Positions 59,047 through 64,000 of a stretch of 64,000 bases of DNA are shown here, in pieces. This DNA is from Polaribacter irgensii 23-P (GTDB taxonomy: Bacteria > Bacteroidota > Bacteroidia > Flavobacteriales > Flavobacteriaceae), in the NCBI RefSeq assembly GCF_000153225.1, contig NZ_CH724148.1:438640-502639 (forward strand), read 5' to 3'. Below the pieces are notes generated by a model. That model saw nothing but the letters and a program-made list of their open reading frames with translations. It was not told where the DNA came from and did no database searches. Positions within the stretch are counted from its first letter, which is position 1, and the number at the start of each line of letters is the position of its first letter. The translations under genes and the position numbers were made by a program.

Positions 59047-59193
59047 CTATAATTTATTCTCCAGTACATTCGACATTACTTAGCTTATTATAACTAAATA
59101 CTAAACAATGGAATCATTGTCATTCCTGCAACACCTGCAACTGCATTCCTAATAAATTTAAGCATGACCGTTTTCGCTTTTACAAATAGCTAT

Positions 59194-61532
59194 TTATTTT
59201 CCTTCAATCTTATAATTACCACCTTTAAAGGTGTACAATTTATACCATCCCTCTTTTTCTTGAGAGCTCACTTTTTATCCATTCATTGTAACTATATTCT
59301 GTTTGATTGGAATATATAAGACGGCTTCACTTCCACCTGGCACACTTAGTTCGATATCCATTCCTGACTTGATTTTTGTGATTTTTACAGCTACTTTCCC
59401 TGCGATGGTTTCATTGCTAGTTTCTGCAAATTCCAGACCTCCTAAATCAGGTTTTACCCTAAATTTCTTCCAAGCCGGTTCTAGAGGATACAATCCACAA
59501 ACATATTGTACAAGAATAGTAAAACCACCACCACTCCATACATGGTTTGTAGAACCTCCGCTGTATCCATCTCTACCATCACCCCACCTTCAAAAAGGGT
59601 AGAGTGCATCTTGTTGTACGCCATAGGTTGAAAACGCTTTTTTAATCTTTCTGAACCATATTCCGATTCTCCCATTAAGAACAGAGCTTCACACACATAC
59701 TTTTCCACGAAAGGACTGGCATATTGTTGTGGTTTTAGCGGTTTATAAATGGCTTTATAATTATCGGCATCTGCTAATTCTGCTACCACAGCAAGGGCTT
59801 GTTCTCAGTCATCAATATCGTCTTTGTAATTGTAAGATCTGTATTCCTCTCCTTTCCAAAACTTAGTATTGAATGCTATTTTGAAGTAACTCATAGTTGT
59901 TTCTGCTTAAGTCACTTGCGCCTGTTTACCTTTTAATTCAGACGTGTTTTTATAGCCTTTCAATGCCAAATAATACCATTCTATCATCAACAAATCTTTG
60001 TCTACATTAGTTCCCCAATCACCCCAATACCAACCTTTGCTATCCGCACCGGTCATTCTTTTACCAAGACTTCATTTTTATCTAGCTTCCAGACATTTAG
60101 ATAGCACTTTACACCGTCGTACACCTTGGCAATAGTTTCTTTATAACCTGTATTTGTGTAGTAATTCCAAAAACCGTATTCACCGATACTTGCCAACATT
60201 TGTCCAAGTAGTTCTCTACCCAAGTTTCGAGCTGGCACGGGAGAAAATGGTACCGTCTTCTCGTTGCCAATTCATGAGTTCCAAGATTCCTTTTTGAGTA
60301 AGAAAACAACTTTCAGGATATAAAACGTAAAAAGATTCGACATTTTCGATGACCTTATCTCCCCACCACTACGTGCGTTCTCTGTTAGGGCAATCTATGC
60401 AGGTATCACGCATAGTAGCGTATAAAGTACGTTCTGCTTTTATCCACAATCTTTTATAAAAATCATCGCTACAATCAAAGCTTCCAGTAAATTCACTGGC
60501 ATAACCAGTCTCCCTATATTGTAAATCCAAGACTTTAATTCCTTTAGGCAGGACGTAATACACTTCCTGGCAATTTATCCAACCCAAATTCTCGTGTGCT
60601 TGTACTCCCTTACGAGCCACATACTCACCTCGTACATTTTAGGTAATACCTCCTTCCTAATGATTAGTCAGGAGTGTTATTTCTTCACCTCCTTTGGCTT
60701 CTATTTTAAAATAGGCGGTTATTTGTGCATTATATGGTAATTTAAACAATTGTATCTCCTGTGCTTTTAAAAGGAAATGGCCTCTCATTTTCATATTTCT
60801 TCATTCCAAAATTTTTCCACTGTGGAATAGTGCGTTTCACGAGCTTATTCGAAGGTGCAACTGGAGGCTTGCCTAGTGATCGGGAGCCTCTCCATCCTTT
60901 AGTTTTTGCTTCCGCTTTAGTAAAATCAAAATTTCCTAAACCGGCATCATAACGAAGGCTTGACTCTGGTAATCTGAAATTGGGTAAGAGTAAACCAACC
61001 CTGCCGAGCTCCCTTCGGATGGAGGATTTCCAGAAAATATCCGTAAGCAACTCAAAAACAGACACCTTGCAATCGAAGATCAACGCAGCCTTACCACTGC
61101 TGTTGTGAGAGAAGCCGTCTTTCCCGAAGTACCATACTAAAATGAAAATATCATTATCACCGGTTTTTAAATAGGGTGTAATATCCACCTCGTCTTAATA
61201 AGTATCAGCTGATGAAGGACCTCGTTTGAGTTGTCCTTCAAAGACGGCCAATTCTCCGTTTATCCACATCCAGTATTTGGAGTCGCAGGAAATCTTAGCT
61301 AAAGCCACACTTGGTACTTCTACAACTTTAGATGTTTTGTTATAAGCTGTCCAGTTATTTGTTCCGTTTTGTTGCTCAAATGCTGATATCCATTGGGCTT
61401 TCCAATTTATAGTCGAATTGCCATTATTATTCTAATAGTTGCTAAATAAAAAATGAATAGAAACGCTGTCAAAGTTGCTCTCTGTTTAGAGAAGTGTTTC
61501 TTCATTTTCACCTTGTTGTTTTTATTATTCAT
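59194..61532 (-). pseudogene. GH78 alpha-L-rhamnosidase, heavily degraded
   Basis: Joined frames on the minus strand give a six-hairpin glycosidase of GH78 type: WKAQWISAFEQQ at the start, YNAQITAYFKIEAKGGEEI, TLYATMRDTCIDCPNRERT, SIGEYGFWNYY, YVCEALFLMG, and the C-terminal beta domain to a final stop at 59194. In-frame stops are at 61195, 60657, 60639, 60369, 59907, 59806 and 59275 (first plus-strand base of each). Frameshifts are near 60745, 60245, 60058 and 59583, and the signal-peptide end is shifted. Two stops sit where Gln and Arg codons are expected, as from C-to-T changes. The enzyme would have removed rhamnose from plant or algal polysaccharide. Confidence 0.85.
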
Positions 61533-61635
61533 AATTTAATTTTTTTGTATAAATAAGATTATGAGATGGTACTAACTCTATCCTTTTGCTGTTGGTTAAA
61601 GACAAAATATTAATTCTATTTTCATGGTTACTGCA

Positions 61636-63473
61636 CTAATCAATACTAAATGGATTTAATCCCATTTTAAACTTATCAAAATCGTTGATACCATTGTTAT
61701 TCAAGTCTGTATCAAATTTATTCTCGACACCGTCTCCATCTGCATCGACTTCGATTTCCAAAGCATCGGCAAGACCAACATTGTCGCTGTCCCGTGTAAT
61801 CTAGCTCTTTTGAAAGGCATTACCAGAGAACTCAATGATTTCAGTATTGTTAAGTTGGAACAACCCTTTTTCTTAGGTTTTCTATTACTATGTGCAAATT
61901 TATTGCAATCATGCCTACCCCGTTGAAGTTCTTAACTTGAAGAGCCCATATTCCATCAGAAAGATTAAGCAAACAATTCTTTACAATAAGCTAAGGTATT
62001 TACAACTAGTTGTAATTTTTGGAAAGACAGGTAGTAACCTTTAATCTAAATTGAATAAATCTACAAAAGCTACATTATCAAAAATAACGCGTTGCGATGG
62101 AGGCCCTTCAATTCCGCAGCTTCTTAATACCTGATCCAGACCTTTTCCGTTATTAATAATGGCACCATTCCTTGCTGTCGTGTGTTGGTGTGTTAAAATT
62201 GCTCGTTGCAGTTGAGTTTCGAACGAGCTGTTCTGAATAATGGCTTCATTTTCTGCTTGCAAATAAATCCGCGTGCCTACCTTCAGGTTTTTAATGTCTT
62301 TGTCTAAAGTAAGCCAGCCCCTGCGATGGTTGATATGTTCAAAATCTATAATCACCGCCATAGATAACTCCTTATTTTCTTCTGCATCAAAACCATAACC
62401 TTTTTGACAATGCCAAGATTAGTGTTATTATTAGTATCCATTTGGGCCCTTATTTTGCTTTTTGAGGCTACTTCTTCCACTTTACCAGCTGACATTTTGA
62501 TATGGATAGCATCATCCAGGGTACCTTCGATATGACAATTCGCAATAAGTGGTTGACTTTCATTTCCTTTTAGAGGAATTCCATCACTATAACTGGCCAA
62601 TACTCGCCCGGATCGTCAGGTAATTATCAAACCTCGAATGACCAAATCTAAGGTACTTCTAGCATTTACCGTCATTTTGGGTGACGCAAAGGAAATGACG
62701 TTTTCAATGGTAATTTTGTCCAAATGATTCACTTAAATATTGGAATAGTTTGCTATATAATGCTCTCCAAATTCGGAAGATTTTAACGCTAAATTATATA
62801 CACCCTCCATGGCTAGTGGCCATTCTTTCATTCCAAAATAATCACTGGTACTTGCCCTATTCTCAAAGTGCACCCGGTAAGTTACCGCATGCGTATTATC
62901 CCCAAAATCCTTCACCCCTGATATCCGAGAATGTCCCTGGGGGAACTTTAAGCTTTCGTCAGTAATGGTGCTGTTGTCAAAAACCCGGACATCCGTTCTA
63001 CAGCTATCATCTCTGACAAAAGGTTGGGGGTAAACATCATCAACCTGAAATTCAAGATACCCATTTGAATTATCAATTTTTGCAACTCTGCTTTGTGTAA
63101 AAGGCTATAGAGAATAGTCAATTTGGAAATCTCGTATGGTAACATTTTTTGAACAATTGAGTTCAAAAGGTCCGCGATAAGGATCAACCAATGACAAGCA
63201 GTTATCCTCTTCTACTATTAAGTTGTTGACATGTTCCATAAACAGGCCTCTCGCCAGGTGATTTTCTTGCTTCCCTATATAATAGGTAGCATCTTTCTGA
63301 AAAACAATTTTCGCCAGACGATTAAGCGCCAGAGCTTTTTCAAATAATTTCCTGAGTTCATGGCCATCGTCGGTTTTTCCATCTCCAAATACTCCGAAGC
63401 CTTCAATATTTAATATTAGTTGAGGTTTCTTTGTTGTTTTTTTTGTTTGTACCGAAGAAATCAGGGTCAACAC
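61636..63473 (-). pseudogene. Parallel beta-helix carbohydrate-active protein with calcium-binding tail, degraded
   Basis: Joined minus-strand frames start near 63473 with a pectate-lyase-like beginning (IEGFGVFGDGKTDDGHEL) and continue as a right-handed parallel beta-helix (FELNCSKNVTIRDFQIDYS, NCHIEGTLDDAIHIKMS). The layout recalls GH28/GH110 enzymes. Stops are at 63105, 62733 and 62616; frameshifts are near 62395, 62040 and 61860. The end (61636-61800) is an Asp-rich stretch with DADGDGVENKFDTDLNNNGI, a thrombospondin type 3-like calcium-binding repeat, with one TAG upstream at about 61801. The precise family is not certain. Confidence 0.72.
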
Positions 63474-63559
63474 TTTAATTTTTTGGATGATTAATATGTG
63501 TTGTTTCCTTTTATTACTTCCTTTAAATTTTTATCAAATCCTTCTTTGAGACTTTTAAC

Positions 63560-63608
63560 AAAAAAATAGGCAAGAATACGGGTTGTTAATCTTGGTATTC
63601 ATTGCCTA
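63560..63608 (-). terminator. Terminator-like hairpin upstream of the beta-helix pseudogene
   Basis: On the minus strand TAGGCAATGAATAC pairs with GTATTCTTGCCTA (one bulged base), followed by seven T. It is 17 bases after the stop of the scrap ending at 63626, so it ended transcription of the next gene upstream. Confidence 0.7.
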
Positions 63609-63625
63609 CTTCAAAACTAACTTAA

Positions 63626-63723
63626 CTAGCTGTTTTTTATAATATCATCTATATTAATATCTAGAGTTTGGTCAAGCTTTCCTTACATTAACTTGATTTG
63701 CAGGATCCATCCAAACAGGTTTT
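63626..63723 (-). pseudogene. C-terminal scrap of an unidentified protein
   Basis: On the minus strand KPVWMDPANQVNVRKA (about 63676-63723) and, after a shift of frame, LDINIDDIIKNS and a TAG (63626-63628) read like the end of a protein. The terminator-like hairpin just downstream supports a former gene end. I do not recognise the family. Confidence 0.35.
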
Positions 63724-64000
63724 TTTTCTTAAACATTTATATTAAAACACTTTTAATAATCAAGATTTTCGAACAAGAAAAGCCTAACATCTCTGGAAAG
63801 CTTTTTTGGACCCCGACTAACACGAGCGCAAACTTTTTAAAGCATATAAAAAACGGTTATTAGATATTGTTCCAAAATAAAATTGTGAAAAATTTCAAAG
63901 AAAAAAACTCGTAACCTGTTAAATTGAAATTTCTACTATTGGCGCTTGCACACAATAGCTCTAACAGTTTCGTTAAAATTTTAAAGGAATTTTTAACATC
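63724..64000. other. Window end without recognisable features
   Basis: The last 277 bases have stops in all frames and no resemblance to a known protein, RNA or promoter. They continue the decayed region or are simply intergenic. Confidence 0.4.

Noticed and set aside
58790..59083. Plus-strand frame of 97 codons
   Set aside because: It is antisense to the sorting-domain relic and shows no plausible protein features.
58303..61197. Stop codon reassignment or programmed readthrough in the decayed region
   Set aside because: The stops replace different residues (Trp, Ser, Tyr, Gln, Arg expected), use all three stop codons and come with frameshifts, and intact genes nearby end normally at the same codons. 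Decay is simpler.

Overview
The window looks like a chromosome segment of a marine flavobacterium (Bacteroidota, Flavobacteriaceae; Polaribacter- or Tenacibaculum-like, genus not certain). The DNA is AT-rich, several promoters fit the Bacteroidota form TTG-N(18-23)-TAnnTTTG, the gliding/type IX secretion core gldKLMN is present, and the primary sigma factor is the short Bacteroidota type.

Layout. 1-1.9 kb: end of an unknown gene, tRNA-Asp, a DUF58 protein and thioredoxin. 2.1-11.9 kb: one long minus-strand assimilatory sulfate reduction cluster (DUF2061, cysH, cysD, cysN, a sulfite reductase with a HEPN tail, the sirohaem enzymes cobA and cysG, a ferredoxin reductase, a ferredoxin, cysE, cysM). 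It is headed by a promoter carrying a perfect palindrome, with the gene for a cysteine-rich Rrf2 regulator just upstream. 12.6-19.0 kb: a methionine cluster (metY, a MetX-aspartokinase-homoserine dehydrogenase fusion, a second sulfhydrylase) behind a SAM-I riboswitch; metK is divergent at 19.4 kb. Sulfide made by the first cluster is the substrate of cysM and metY, so the two clusters work together.

20.8-33.3 kb holds mixed housekeeping and envelope genes: a zinc metalloprotease, Dus, MscS, gamma-carbonic anhydrase, a LysM glucosaminidase, a PLP deaminase, an ABC-F ATPase, DUF983 and an FAD oxidoreductase. 33.4-41.8 kb: gldN, gldM, gldL and gldK with their own terminator, preceded by a ureohydrolase-fold protein that has lost metal ligands, and topA. 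42.2-57.6 kb: miaB, a sigma-54 activator, lptE, secG, groES-groEL, glyS, comF, an Ig-like lipoprotein, rpoD, rpe, an exonuclease/GIY-YIG fusion and an amine-oxidase-like flavoprotein.

57.7-63.7 kb differs sharply: every recognisable gene is broken. There is a formylglycine-generating enzyme with two nonsense codons, a relic type IX sorting tail, a GH78 alpha-L-rhamnosidase with many stops and frameshifts, a parallel beta-helix carbohydrate enzyme with a calcium-binding tail, and a last C-terminal scrap. This reads as a polysaccharide utilisation locus, probably for a sulfated rhamnose- or galactose-containing algal polymer, in the course of being lost. Because about 57 kb to the left is intact, sequencing error is an unlikely cause.

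I did not see a CRISPR array, insertion sequence, prophage or clear defence system. The least explained observations are the Rrf2 palindromes, the degenerate ureohydrolase next to gldK, the HEPN tail on sulfite reductase and the locus decay.
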